From Pseudomonadota bacterium (lineage in GTDB: Bacteria; Pseudomonadota; Gammaproteobacteria; Magnimaribacterales; D2472): a stretch of DNA of 10,492 nucleotides. A model generated the notes under the pieces. That model worked only from the letters and a program-made list of their open reading frames with translations. It did no database searches and was not told the origin of the DNA. The stretch covers positions 1-10,492 of the forward strand of contig RGHK01000022.1 of NCBI GenBank assembly GCA_010024215.1, read 5' to 3'. How positions within the stretch are numbered: the stretch's first letter is position 1; every line of letters starts with the position of its first letter. Below, piece after piece: positions 1 to 6,983 of this stretch. Made by a program: the position numbers and the translations under genes.

Positions 1-653
1 CCCCAAGCATTAATATCGTTAAAGTCATTACCTGTATGAATATTATGTGTAGTTCCATCTCTTTTCTTAGACACTACAGCAAGTCTTGTTCTTATAGAGT
101 CTGAAATAGGTATATTTACATGGGCATTGAACTGAGATGATGCCAAGTTACCAAGCTCAATTCTATAATCACCACCAAATTCTTCAGTAGGTCTTGCTGT
201 AATCATGTTAATCAATCCAGCTACAGCATTTCTTCCAAATTTAGTACCTTGAGGTCCTTTTAAAACCTCAACCCGTTCAACATCATAGAAACCTATGTCG
301 GCAATAGCAGATGAATTATAGCTATGACCATTAGATGCTGTCACAAGTGAGCCAATAACTGCAGCACCAACACCATACGAACCTGTTCCTCTCATAGAAA
401 AGCTGGCACCAGAACCAATACCTTTATCCATAATTAAACCAGGAACAGCTTCTGCTAAGTCACTGAAATCCTCAATCATATTTTCTGAAAGACTTTCTGC
501 TGTAAAAGCTTCTACTGATAATGCTAAATCCTGAATGGATTCAGATTTCTTTGTAGCAGTAACAACAACCTCTTCAACCTCTTGAGAAGAAATATTTATC
601 GAGAATAAGAAAAGGAAACTTACTGCAAAAGTAAATTTTGAAAATTTGTTCAT
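1..653 (-). CDS. TonB-dependent outer-membrane receptor, N-terminal part (runs off left edge)
   Basis: About 217 residues can be read, starting at ATG 653-651. A strong Shine-Dalgarno site (GGGAGG, complement of 661-666) lies 7 bases upstream. Residues 1-24 look like a signal peptide (MNKFSKFTFA followed by a hydrophobic stretch and SSQ). Residues 27-33 (EEVVVTA) resemble a TonB box. The plug domain follows: SMRGTGSYG at about 86-94 and the family hallmark VERVEVLKGPQGTKFGRN at 125-142. Plug and early barrel continue to the window edge with no frameshift. By family, such proteins sit in the outer membrane and import scarce substrates (siderophores, vitamin B12, glycans, other organics) using TonB-ExbBD energy. 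The substrate cannot be told from this fragment. It lies downstream of yidD on the same strand, with a 124-bp gap that probably holds its own promoter. Confidence 0.93.
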   Translation of the reverse strand, partial: MNKFSKFTFAVSFLFLFSINISSQEVEEVVVTATKKSESIQDLALSVEAFTAESLSENMIEDFSDLAEAVPGLIMDKGIGSGASFSMRGTGSYGVGAAVIGSLVTASNGHSYNSSAIADIGFYDVERVEVLKGPQGTKFGRNAVAGLINMITARPTEEFGGDYRIELGNLASSQFNAHVNIPISDSIRTRLAVVSKKRDGTTHNIHTGNDFNDINAW

Positions 654-758
654 AATAAACCTCCCCTATATAGGTATTACAAAACAATTAATTATAAAAA
701 CTATAGCACTATTTTTAATTTATATACATATTATTTAGTTATATTAAATGTACTTAAA

Positions 759-782
759 AATAAAGCCTATATTGACTTTATT
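759..782 (-). terminator. Weak candidate terminator after yidD
   Basis: AATAAAG (759-765) pairs with CTTTATT (776-782) around a 10-base loop. Read on the minus strand, the second arm runs into TTTTTAAG. The hairpin overlaps the yidD stop codon and is entirely AT-rich apart from one G-C pair, so it is weak. It is the only hairpin I see between yidD and the TonB receptor. The rest of 654-777 holds no gene; it has AT-rich sequence with a TATAAT-like hexamer (complement of 692-697) that lacks a good -35 partner. Confidence 0.25.
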
Positions 783-978
783 GCTCTTTATACCAAGGAT
801 GGCATTTAGATAATCTTTTGATAGCTAATATTGACCCTTTTACCACACCATATGCTTCTATTGATTCAATAGCATATTGAGAGCATGTAGGCGTAAATCT
901 GCATGAAGGTGGGAACATTGGAGAAATGAAATATCTATAGAATCTGATTGGTAAGATAAATAATTTCTTTAAAATCAC
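778..978 (-). CDS. yidD: YidD, membrane protein insertion efficiency factor (short form)
   Basis: 66 residues with the unmistakable YidD core: ISP (18-20), then CRFTPTCSQYAIESIE (26-41) with both cysteines, YGVVKGS (43-49) and KRLSKCHP (54-61) with the third cysteine. YidD is a small amphipathic inner-membrane-associated protein thought to help YidC/Sec insert membrane proteins. Two things are odd. The protein ends at HPWYKEQ and lacks the usual GGYDPVP-type tail, so it is shorter than the ~70-85 residues typical of the family. It also sits behind thrS rather than in the rpmH-rnpA-yidD-yidC cluster. The start is GTG (978-976), 9 bases after the thrS stop and in the same frame. No Shine-Dalgarno site is visible, which suggests translational coupling to thrS. 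No continuation of the missing tail appears in another frame after the stop. Confidence 0.9.
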   Translation of the reverse strand: MILKKLFILPIRFYRYFISPMFPPSCRFTPTCSQYAIESIEAYGVVKGSILAIKRLSKCHPWYKEQ

Positions 979-987
979 AAAAATAAA

Positions 988-2919
988 TTAATGTCGCTTC
1001 GAATTTTCAATAGATAAGTCCTTTAAAGCCTGCTCAAGACTTATGCTTTCGTTATTATTGCTGCCTATTCTTCTGACTGAAACTGAGTTTGATTCTTGTT
1101 CGCGCTTTCCTAAGGCCATTATTACTGGCGTTTTTGTTGAGCTGTGCTCTCTAACTTTATAACTGATTTTCTCATTTCTTAGATCCAAGCTGCATCGAAT
1201 ACCCTTTTCTTCTAATGCTAGCGCAACTTTTTCTGCATAATCATCAACATCAGATGTTATCGATGCTACTACAACTTGAACTGGTGCAAGCCAAAATGGT
1301 AGCTTGCCAGAGTAATTCTCAATTAAGACTCCAATAAATCTTTCAAAAGATCCAAGAACAGCTCTGTGAATCATTACTGGTATATGTTTCTTTCCGTCTT
1401 CGCCAACATATTCTGCTTCAAGTCTTTCAGGCAAATTAAAGTCAGCTTGAAAAGTTCCGCATTGCCATTCTCTGCCAATTGCATCTGTAAGCACGAAATC
1501 TAATTTAGGCCCATAAAAAGCGCCATCACCCTCCTCAAGAGTATATGGTAAGTCTAACTTTTTGATAGCTGACTCAAGCGCTTGTTCAGCTTTATCCCAA
1601 ACCTCATCTGAACCCACTCTAACTTCTGGTCTTGTTGATAGCTTTATATCAAAACTATCGAAGCCTAAATCTTTATAAATATTTGAGAGCAATTCTATAA
1701 ATAGCTTAGTTTCAGATTCAATTTGTTCTTCAGTGCAAAAAATATGGCCATCATCTTGGGTAAACCCTCTAACCCTCATAAGACCATGCATAGTTCCTGA
1801 TGCCTCATATCTGTGACATGAACCAAACTCTGCAAACCTTAATGGAAGGTCTCTATAGGACTTTAAGCCCTGGTTGTAAACCTGGACGTGGCAAGGACAG
1901 TTCATAGGCTTCAAAGCATTAGTTCTTTTTTCGTTTGCATGTTCTTCATCTATTTCAGTAATAAACATATTTTCTCGATATTTATCCCAATGTCCTGAAG
2001 CTTCCCATAGTTTTCTATCAACTACCTGGGGTGTTCTAATCTCTTGGTACCCGTAGTCTGATAATTTTTCTCTTATAAAATCTTCTAATAACCTATAAAT
2101 CGTCCATCCATTTGGATGCCAGAAAACCATACCTGGTGCTTCTTCTTGAAAATGAAATAAACTCATTTCTTTTCCAAGTTTTCTATGATCTCTTTTCTCT
2201 GCCTCTTCTAATGAATGTAAGTAAGCATTTAGATCTTTATCATTTTTCCATGCTGTTCCATATATTCTGGTAAGCATCTTATTTTTAGAATCGCCTTTCC
2301 AATATGCCCCGGCAAGCTTAGTCAATTTAAATGAACCAATATGTTTTAAGCTCGGTAGATGAGGTCCTCTACAAAGATCTACAAATTCATTATCATCTTG
2401 ATAGTAAAGCTGAAAATCATCTGACTGGTCTGATTCTTCTATTATTAATTCTTTATATGTTTCTTTTTTTGATTTAAAAACTGCTATGGCATCTTTTTTT
2501 GAATAAAGTTTTTTTGTGATTGATGACTTGGAATTAATGATCTTGGCCATCTCCTTTTCTATTCTTTCTAAATCATCTGGAGAAATTGGTTTTTTAAACT
2601 CGAAATCATAATAAAAACCATCTTTAATTGTTGGGCCAATTGCTAACTTTGTACCTGGATATAAATTTTGTACAGCTCTGGCTAGAACTTGAGCAGTTAA
2701 AGTATGCCTCATAATTTCAAGACCATCTTCAGAGTCTAGAGTAATTATTGAAACTTCAGAATCTTCATTAATAGGATCTGATAGATCTTTTTGAATACCA
2801 TTAACACTAACTGCAATAGCAGCTTTTGCTAAACCAGGACCAATATCATTAGCTAAATCTTGGCCTGTAGAGCCTGGTTTTAAATCTCTAACGCTTCCAT
2901 CTGGCAAGGTAATATTCAT
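988..2919 (-). CDS. thrS: Threonine--tRNA ligase
   Basis: 643 residues, close to the E. coli enzyme (642). It charges tRNA-Thr with threonine in the cytosol. In order: TGS domain (1-62), N2 editing domain (~64-225, with DLCRGPH at 181-187), class II catalytic core (~245-540) and anticodon-binding domain (~545-640, LAPVQVVV to REHS). The zinc ligands equivalent to E. coli C334, H385 and H511 are C341, H392 and H518. Motif 2 (RFAEFGSCHR, 361-370) and motif 3 (HRAVLGSFERF, 518-528) are intact. The editing site is odd: the family HxxxH is read here as HTLTAQ (72-77), with one extra residue and Gln in place of the second His. The start (MNITLPDGS) matches the TGS-domain start, and the upstream bases carry no Shine-Dalgarno site. 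yidD follows after 9 bases; infC, the common neighbour, is absent. Confidence 0.97.
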   Translation of the reverse strand: MNITLPDGSVRDLKPGSTGQDLANDIGPGLAKAAIAVSVNGIQKDLSDPINEDSEVSIITLDSEDGLEIMRHTLTAQVLARAVQNLYPGTKLAIGPTIKDGFYYDFEFKKPISPDDLERIEKEMAKIINSKSSITKKLYSKKDAIAVFKSKKETYKELIIEESDQSDDFQLYYQDDNEFVDLCRGPHLPSLKHIGSFKLTKLAGAYWKGDSKNKMLTRIYGTAWKNDKDLNAYLHSLEEAEKRDHRKLGKEMSLFHFQEEAPGMVFWHPNGWTIYRLLEDFIREKLSDYGYQEIRTPQVVDRKLWEASGHWDKYRENMFITEIDEEHANEKRTNALKPMNCPCHVQVYNQGLKSYRDLPLRFAEFGSCHRYEASGTMHGLMRVRGFTQDDGHIFCTEEQIESETKLFIELLSNIYKDLGFDSFDIKLSTRPEVRVGSDEVWDKAEQALESAIKKLDLPYTLEEGDGAFYGPKLDFVLTDAIGREWQCGTFQADFNLPERLEAEYVGEDGKKHIPVMIHRAVLGSFERFIGVLIENYSGKLPFWLAPVQVVVASITSDVDDYAEKVALALEEKGIRCSLDLRNEKISYKVREHSSTKTPVIMALGKREQESNSVSVRRIGSNNNESISLEQALKDLSIENSKRH

Positions 2920-2928
2920 GATTTGAAT

Positions 2929-2934
2929 ATTATA
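2929..2934 (-). promoter_or_regulatory. Candidate -10 box for thrS, near-leaderless start
   Basis: The complement reads TATAAT, ending 9 bases before the thrS ATG (2919). thrS must have its own promoter because the next gene upstream is a plus-strand tRNA with a bidirectional terminator. If this hexamer is used, transcription would begin about 2-5 bases before the ATG, which agrees with the missing Shine-Dalgarno site. The -35 region is poor (TAAAAC at 17 bp). In DNA this AT-rich, a chance match is possible. Confidence 0.35.
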
Positions 2935-2994
2935 TAGGCAAAATAAAAAGTGTTTTAGTTCAAAGTGTTATTTCTTTGCTAACATTTTATATTA

Positions 2995-3069
2995 GCCTTC
3001 TTAGTTAAATGGATATAACGAGTCCCTCCTAAGGATTAGTTGCAGGTTCGATTCCTGCAGAGGGCACCA
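2995..3069 (+). tRNA. tRNA-Arg (anticodon CCU, reads AGG)
   Basis: A full cloverleaf of 75 bases including an encoded CCA (3067-3069). The acceptor stem GCCTTCT (2995-3001) pairs with AGAGGGC (3059-3065) over 7 bp with one G-U. The D stem is GTTA/TAAC. The anticodon stem is AGTCC (3021-3025) with GGATT (3033-3037). The 7-base loop CTCCTAA gives anticodon CCT at 3028-3030. The variable loop is 4 bases. The T stem GCAGG/CCTGC encloses TTCGATT. The discriminator is A3066. It is the only plus-strand gene in the bacterial part of the window and is followed at once by an intrinsic terminator. Confidence 0.95.
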
Positions 3070-3071
3070 TA

Positions 3072-3101
3072 AAAAACCCTTATTAAAAAATAAGGGTTTT
3101 T
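3072..3101. terminator. Bidirectional intrinsic terminator between tRNA-Arg and the exported-protein operon
   Basis: AAAAACCCTTATT (3072-3084) and AATAAGGGTTTTT (3089-3101) are perfect inverted repeats of 13 bp around a 4-base loop of A. T-rich tails lie on both sides, so it can stop the plus-strand tRNA transcript (3 bases after the CCA end) and the minus-strand gene ending at 3117. Confidence 0.9.
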
Positions 3102-3116
3102 ATGATTTTTTTATAT

Positions 3117-3791
3117 CTATTGGACTCTTACCATAATGTCATCGGAATGACTTAAGATATCTAATTTTTGAGTCGTAATAGGCTCAATTAATGGTGCCAA
3201 AGCTGCATTTTTCTTTGCAAAATCTGCATAACTATCAAAACCACAAACAATCTGCCACTCTAAGCCTGGCCCCCAGACATGGGACATCATATTACAACCA
3301 CCAAAACCTTCATCATAAATATCAAATAAAATTTTAGCTCTCTCTCCTCTTTCAGCCATTGTTAAATATGGTCCGAAAGAATAGGTAGCCATTACAAGAT
3401 ATTTAGATGGTCCAAGATTTTTTTCATCAACGGCAACCAATCTATCTTCATGATCGCCATATAATTGGCGAACGTCAGCATTAGTAACATTATCATTGAT
3501 TTCAGCGAACTGCTCCCAGCTATCAAAATAGCAGTAGCTGTAAAAAGCCCTATCGCCTCCAAAGGCATGCCTCAATAAGCCACAATTGTTATATCCCTCA
3601 TCTTTTAAATCTTGAACATTTCTCAAAAGACTTTTTTCTAAGGTAGCAGGATTAGATCCAGCAGGCATTGTGTATGTAGATAAATAAGCGAAGTTATTTT
3701 CATGTTTTTTGCTTCCTTCTTTCATCTCATGATGATTGGCAAAGGCAGCAATACTCATAAGAGCCATTGGTAAAATTAATACTTTGTTCAT
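3117..3791 (-). CDS. Exported protein with two tandem copies of one domain, function unknown
   Basis: 224 residues from ATG 3791. This start is preferred over a TTG 15 bases upstream because GAGGA (complement of 3800-3804) lies 8 bases before it and it begins a signal peptide (MNKVLILPMALMSIAAFA, cleaved near residue 18). The mature part is an internal duplication. DEGY (64-67), C70, H75, C87 and FDS (89-91) recur as DEGF (160-163), C166, H171, C183 and FDS (185-187), all exactly 96 residues apart. The layout suggests two ferredoxin-like (dimeric alpha/beta barrel) units, but I do not recognise a named family. The paired Cys/His could bind metal or form disulfides. The start lies 4 bases after the stop of the SnoaL-like gene, so the two are very likely co-transcribed and both exported. 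It ends 15 bases before a strong terminator. Confidence 0.85.
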   Translation of the reverse strand: MNKVLILPMALMSIAAFANHHEMKEGSKKHENNFAYLSTYTMPAGSNPATLEKSLLRNVQDLKDEGYNNCGLLRHAFGGDRAFYSYCYFDSWEQFAEINDNVTNADVRQLYGDHEDRLVAVDEKNLGPSKYLVMATYSFGPYLTMAERGERAKILFDIYDEGFGGCNMMSHVWGPGLEWQIVCGFDSYADFAKKNAALAPLIEPITTQKLDILSHSDDIMVRVQ

Positions 3792-3795
3792 TTTG

Positions 3796-4290
3796 TTAGT
3801 CCTCAAAATCTGCGCTTACTGTTTGATGAGTACCACCATACGCTGCAGATGAAAAATGCATTGTTTTAGCAACCCATGATTTATTTTCTTTTACCCATAC
3901 TCCAGTAACTCGAGTCCTGTATGGCTTAATTCCACCGCTACCATCTGGCACTACTCCTTCAGCATAATACCTGACATAGACAGTGCTATCATTTAATTGA
4001 TGTGCTTCTGGGGCATGAACAGTTATAACTCCTGGTCCTCCTGCACTTTGATTCTCCCAGTCTTCTTCAGTTTGTTTGACCAATGGTTTATGAAAACTTC
4101 CATCAGAATTTGTATTAAGCATTCCAGATGAACTGCTTAATGCTACAACAGTTTTCCAGTCTTCAGAATTTCTTGCATCCCAATATGATTCAATATTTGA
4201 AATTACACTTGCTTCTGCTGAAGAATGGCCATCAGCATAGATATAACCCGATGACAAAAATACTAATCCACATAATAAATATTTTTTCAT
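3796..4290 (-). CDS. Exported SnoaL-like / DUF4440-type (NTF2-fold) protein
   Basis: 164 residues from ATG 4290. GGGAGAG (complement of 4295-4301) sits about 5-6 bases upstream, and this start gives a clean signal peptide (MKKYLLCGLVFLSSGYIYA, residues 1-19). A longer in-frame start at 4332 would put 14 unrelated residues ahead of the signal and is rejected. The mature region has the cone-shaped NTF2-like pattern seen in SnoaL/DUF4440 proteins: an opening helix with YWDARNSEDW (36-45), a middle strand VYVRYYAEG (104-112) and a closing pair VTGVWVKENKSWVAKTMHFS (128-147). Members range from isomerases to simple ligand binders, so no reaction is assigned. It is the first gene of a two-gene unit with the duplicated exported protein, which suggests a shared periplasmic task. 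Confidence 0.85.
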   Translation of the reverse strand: MKKYLLCGLVFLSSGYIYADGHSSAEASVISNIESYWDARNSEDWKTVVALSSSSGMLNTNSDGSFHKPLVKQTEEDWENQSAGGPGVITVHAPEAHQLNDSTVYVRYYAEGVVPDGSGGIKPYRTRVTGVWVKENKSWVAKTMHFSSAAYGGTHQTVSADFED

Positions 4291-4317
4291 TACTCTCTCC
4301 CTTAATAGATTTAATGA

Positions 4318-4332
4318 ATGATTATTAATCAT
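4318..4332. repeat. 15-base palindrome overlapping the predicted promoter of the exported-protein operon
   Basis: ATGATTATTAATCAT has perfect 7-base arms around one central base. It overlaps the candidate -10 box and start point, where a repressor site would sit. AT-rich sequence makes chance palindromes fairly common, so operator function is only a suggestion. Confidence 0.3.
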
Positions 4333-4357
4333 ACATTATTTAATAGAAAAAGTTTAA
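4328..4357 (-). promoter_or_regulatory. Candidate sigma70 promoter for the SnoaL-like operon
   Basis: On the minus strand, TTAAAC (complement of 4352-4357) is separated by 18 bp from TATGAT (complement of 4328-4333). The predicted start near 4321 would give a leader of about 30 bases containing the strong GGGAGAG ribosome site. I found no hairpin terminator between the PNPOx-family stop (4367) and this site, so read-through from upstream is also possible. Confidence 0.4.
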
Positions 4358-4366
4358 GTGACTATA

Positions 4367-4972
4367 TTATGGCACTAACCATGATGATTGAAGCTTGTCA
4401 TCCCATGTGTGTAAGGCTCTTCTATGTCCTGAGCTTTTTAGATGAAGAAATTCTAGAGTTGTAAAAGAAAAGATTAATACAGCAAAATTCATATAGCCAT
4501 CTTCAATATTTCCATCTTTTAGGTCATATTCTACAGGGTTAGATATTTTTAAAGATGAGCCACCTTTTACTGAATAACATTTTTTTGATCTGGTGGTTGA
4601 GCCATCCCATGCAGACCTGGTAATACTATTATTATAATTGACTGCGATTGTCCCCTGTAATTTGATTTGGATTTTTAAAATAGGGTCATAACATAATACG
4701 CTTGCAATATTATTTTTCTTATATTGCTTGATCTTTGGAGCTCTATAATCAGTATGAAAACGCATAAACCTCTTTTTTAAATTAAACTCTCTGAGAACCA
4801 TCACTCTTGAATTTATTCCAGACTCATCTATAGATGATACGGTCGGACTATGAAAAAGAGTTTTTGCATTCTCTACCGCATTGGTAAGAATCATGTCAGA
4901 TATTTTTAAAGTTTGGCTAATATCATCATACGAGTCTGGAAGATCTAATCCAGCTATTGGTTCAGGTATCAT
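4367..4972 (-). CDS. Pyridoxamine 5'-phosphate oxidase family FMN-binding protein
   Basis: 201 residues from ATG 4972, which overlaps the cysS stop as ATGA. A TTG 15 bases upstream is possible but less likely. Visible PNPOx split-barrel features are RVMVLREFN (56-64), FHTDYRAPKIKQ (72-83, the usual FMN phosphate-binding region), a core strand VLCYDPILKIQIKLQG (92-107) and a C-terminal HRRALHTWDD...WLVP (183-201). The tail is typical of the Alr4036-like branch and of PdxH relatives. By family it binds FMN and may oxidise pyridoxine/pyridoxamine phosphate, but related proteins act on other substrates, so I do not name it pdxH. It is the last gene of the folE-maf-cysS unit and probably translated by coupling. 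Confidence 0.85.
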   Translation of the reverse strand: MIPEPIAGLDLPDSYDDISQTLKISDMILTNAVENAKTLFHSPTVSSIDESGINSRVMVLREFNLKKRFMRFHTDYRAPKIKQYKKNNIASVLCYDPILKIQIKLQGTIAVNYNNSITRSAWDGSTTRSKKCYSVKGGSSLKISNPVEYDLKDGNIEDGYMNFAVLIFSFTTLEFLHLKSSGHRRALHTWDDKLQSSWLVP

Positions 4973-6348
4973 GATTTTTGATTCCAATCAGTTCCGGTTT
5001 CTGTGTCTTTTATTTCAATACCCATTTTTAGCAACTCATCTCTAATAGCATCGGCTTTTTCAAAAGCTTTTTCTTTTTTTGCTATCAATCGATCATTAAT
5101 CAATTGATTAATTTTTTCTTTATCAAGGCCTTTGTCATGAAAAGAGTCCCAATCTGAATAACTTAAATTACAAATGCCCAAAAGTTTAGTTGCAGCATCC
5201 AATTTGGATTTATAGATTATTTTATCTATATCAGATGAAGATGAAAAATCTTTAATCATCTTATTGAGATTAGCTATAAAACCAGGAGTATTAATATCAT
5301 CTAACATAGGTGATATAAAGTCATCTATATTTATTTCATTGCCACTCAGTTTTATCTCATCTAAATCAAGTTTAATTCTATATAACTTATCTAATAATTT
5401 TTTAGCCTGATGAATAATTTTTTCATTCCAATCTAAACTTTGTCTGTAATGTGAGGATAGCAATGCAAGCCTAATAACCTCTCCATGATATTTATCTGAT
5501 AAGTCTTTAACTAACGTAATATTATTTAAAGATTTTGACATCTTCTCACCATTAACAGTAACAAATCCATTATGCATCCAATATTTCACATACGATGTTG
5601 GATTATTTATATCTGCAGAAGAGCAACAGCTTTGTGCTATTTCATTTTCATGATGAGGAAAAGTTAGGTCTCTGCCTCCACCATGAATATCAAAGGGTAA
5701 GCCCAATGTTTTTTCTGACATTGCAGAGCACTCTGTATGCCAACCAGGCCTGCCATATCCCCAAGGTGATTCCCAACCAGGTTGATTGCCCGCACTTGGC
5801 TTCCAAAGAACAAAGTCTGCTGGATCTTGCTTAAAAGGAGCGACCTCAACCCTGCTTCCAGCAATTTGTTCTTCTCTATTTCTTTTTGAGAGCATTCCGT
5901 AATTTTCATATGAAGGAACATGAAACAATACATGATCATTTTTTACATAAGCATGACCTTTTTTAACAAGGTCGCTTATAAGTTCAATCATTTCATCAAT
6001 ATACTCTGTTGCTTTTGGCTGAAAATCAGGCGCTTGAACTTCAAGCTTTGACATATCACTGTTATAAATATCAGTAAATTTCTTTGTAATCTCTTCGATA
6101 GAAATGCCTGACTCATTAGAGGCATCAATAATTTTATCGTCAATATCTGTGATATTTGAAACGTAAGTTACCTTTGAATAAGAATGTCTTAAGACTCGAA
6201 CCAAAGTATCAAAAACAACAGCCATTCTTGCGTTGCCAATATGAGCATAATTATAGACAGTTGGACCACATGCATAAATTTTTACATGATTTTTGTCTAT
6301 TGGAATAAAGTCCTCTTTTTTACCAGTAAGAGTGTTATAAATCTTCAT
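4969..6348 (-). CDS. cysS: Cysteine--tRNA ligase
   Basis: 459 residues, matching E. coli CysRS (461). It is a class I monomer that charges tRNA-Cys in the cytosol. The Rossmann catalytic core holds the HIGH-type motif HIGN (36-39) and KMSKS (269-273). The zinc site that selects cysteine is complete: C27 (YACGPTVY), C207 (WHTECSAM), H232 and E236 (PHHENEIAQS). The helical anticodon-binding region follows (~310-459), ending in the usual ...AFEKADAIRDELLKMGIEIKDTETGTDW. The start ATG 6348 abuts the maf stop (TAAATG, zero gap). It overlaps the next gene by ATGA. No Shine-Dalgarno site is evident, so translation probably depends on ribosomes coming from maf. Confidence 0.97.
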   Translation of the reverse strand: MKIYNTLTGKKEDFIPIDKNHVKIYACGPTVYNYAHIGNARMAVVFDTLVRVLRHSYSKVTYVSNITDIDDKIIDASNESGISIEEITKKFTDIYNSDMSKLEVQAPDFQPKATEYIDEMIELISDLVKKGHAYVKNDHVLFHVPSYENYGMLSKRNREEQIAGSRVEVAPFKQDPADFVLWKPSAGNQPGWESPWGYGRPGWHTECSAMSEKTLGLPFDIHGGGRDLTFPHHENEIAQSCCSSADINNPTSYVKYWMHNGFVTVNGEKMSKSLNNITLVKDLSDKYHGEVIRLALLSSHYRQSLDWNEKIIHQAKKLLDKLYRIKLDLDEIKLSGNEINIDDFISPMLDDINTPGFIANLNKMIKDFSSSSDIDKIIYKSKLDAATKLLGICNLSYSDWDSFHDKGLDKEKINQLINDRLIAKKEKAFEKADAIRDELLKMGIEIKDTETGTDWNQKS

Positions 6349-6963
6349 TTATTCTATATTTTTAAGGCTAATAATTTCCATTTCTCTTAAAGTGTTTAAC
6401 AAGGGTAATAATGGCATTCCTCTAATTGTATATGACGAACCATTTACTGATGAAAATAAATTACAACCTAAAGATTCAAATTTGTATGCTCCAGCCGCAT
6501 TGATAGGATTTTCTGCTTTAACATAATTAACGATTTCCTCCTCACTTAAGGTGTGCATCTTTAATTCGACTACCTCAGAATACTCCCATAATGGTGTGCC
6601 TGCTTTGTATATACATACTCCACTGTATTGATAGTGAGTTGTCCCAGAAAGAATTTTTAAATTAGTAATTGCTTTTTCAACTGAGCCAGGTTTATCGAAA
6701 ACCTTGTTGTTAAAAACACACATTTGGTCTCCACCGATAACTATTTTATCTGGATTTTCAGAACTTACAGCCAAAGCTTTTGCTGCAGCAAGTTTAATAA
6801 CCTGATCTTCAAATGGCATTCCTTCCATTTCATTTTTTAATAAATCTTCGTCAACGTTTGAAGTGATAATCTCAAAGATAAGCCCAGCATCCTGAAGCAT
6901 AATTTTTCTACTCTCAGATCCTGAGGCTAGAATTATTGGCGGATTTGGGTTAATGCTTGGCAT
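6349..6963 (-). CDS. maf: Maf family nucleoside triphosphate pyrophosphatase
   Basis: 204 residues. Maf proteins hydrolyse non-canonical or unwanted NTPs to NMP plus pyrophosphate, cleaning the nucleotide pool. Motifs in order are ILASGSESRK (11-20), the catalytic-loop GGDQ (77-80, with D79 the likely general base), FDKPGS (89-94), LSGTTH (105-110) and AAGAYKFESLG (156-166), then YTIRGMPLLPLLNTLRE (178-194). It uses GGDQ where GADQ is commoner. The pattern places it in Maf without settling which substrate class (dTTP/UTP or m7GTP) it prefers. It lies 20 bases after folE and directly abuts cysS. Confidence 0.92.
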   Translation of the reverse strand: MPSINPNPPIILASGSESRKIMLQDAGLIFEIITSNVDEDLLKNEMEGMPFEDQVIKLAAAKALAVSSENPDKIVIGGDQMCVFNNKVFDKPGSVEKAITNLKILSGTTHYQYSGVCIYKAGTPLWEYSEVVELKMHTLSEEEIVNYVKAENPINAAGAYKFESLGCNLFSSVNGSSYTIRGMPLLPLLNTLREMEIISLKNIE

Positions 6964-6983
6964 ACAACCAGTTAGAGGAAAAC

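Noticed and set aside
666..675. Palindrome CCTATATAGG beside the TonB receptor ribosome site
   Set aside because: It is only 10 bases long in very AT-rich DNA and half of it is explained by the Shine-Dalgarno sequence, so it is not enough to call an operator.
2995..3069. tRNA-Arg(CCU) as an integration site for a mobile element
   Set aside because: Such tRNAs are common attachment sites, but there is no integrase, no duplicated tRNA 3' end and no foreign-looking gene beside it.
5595..5834. Plus-strand open frame inside cysS
   Set aside because: It lies wholly within a well-conserved CysRS gene, has no ribosome site and does not resemble a real protein. The minus-strand frame at 5664-5939 is rejected for the same reason.
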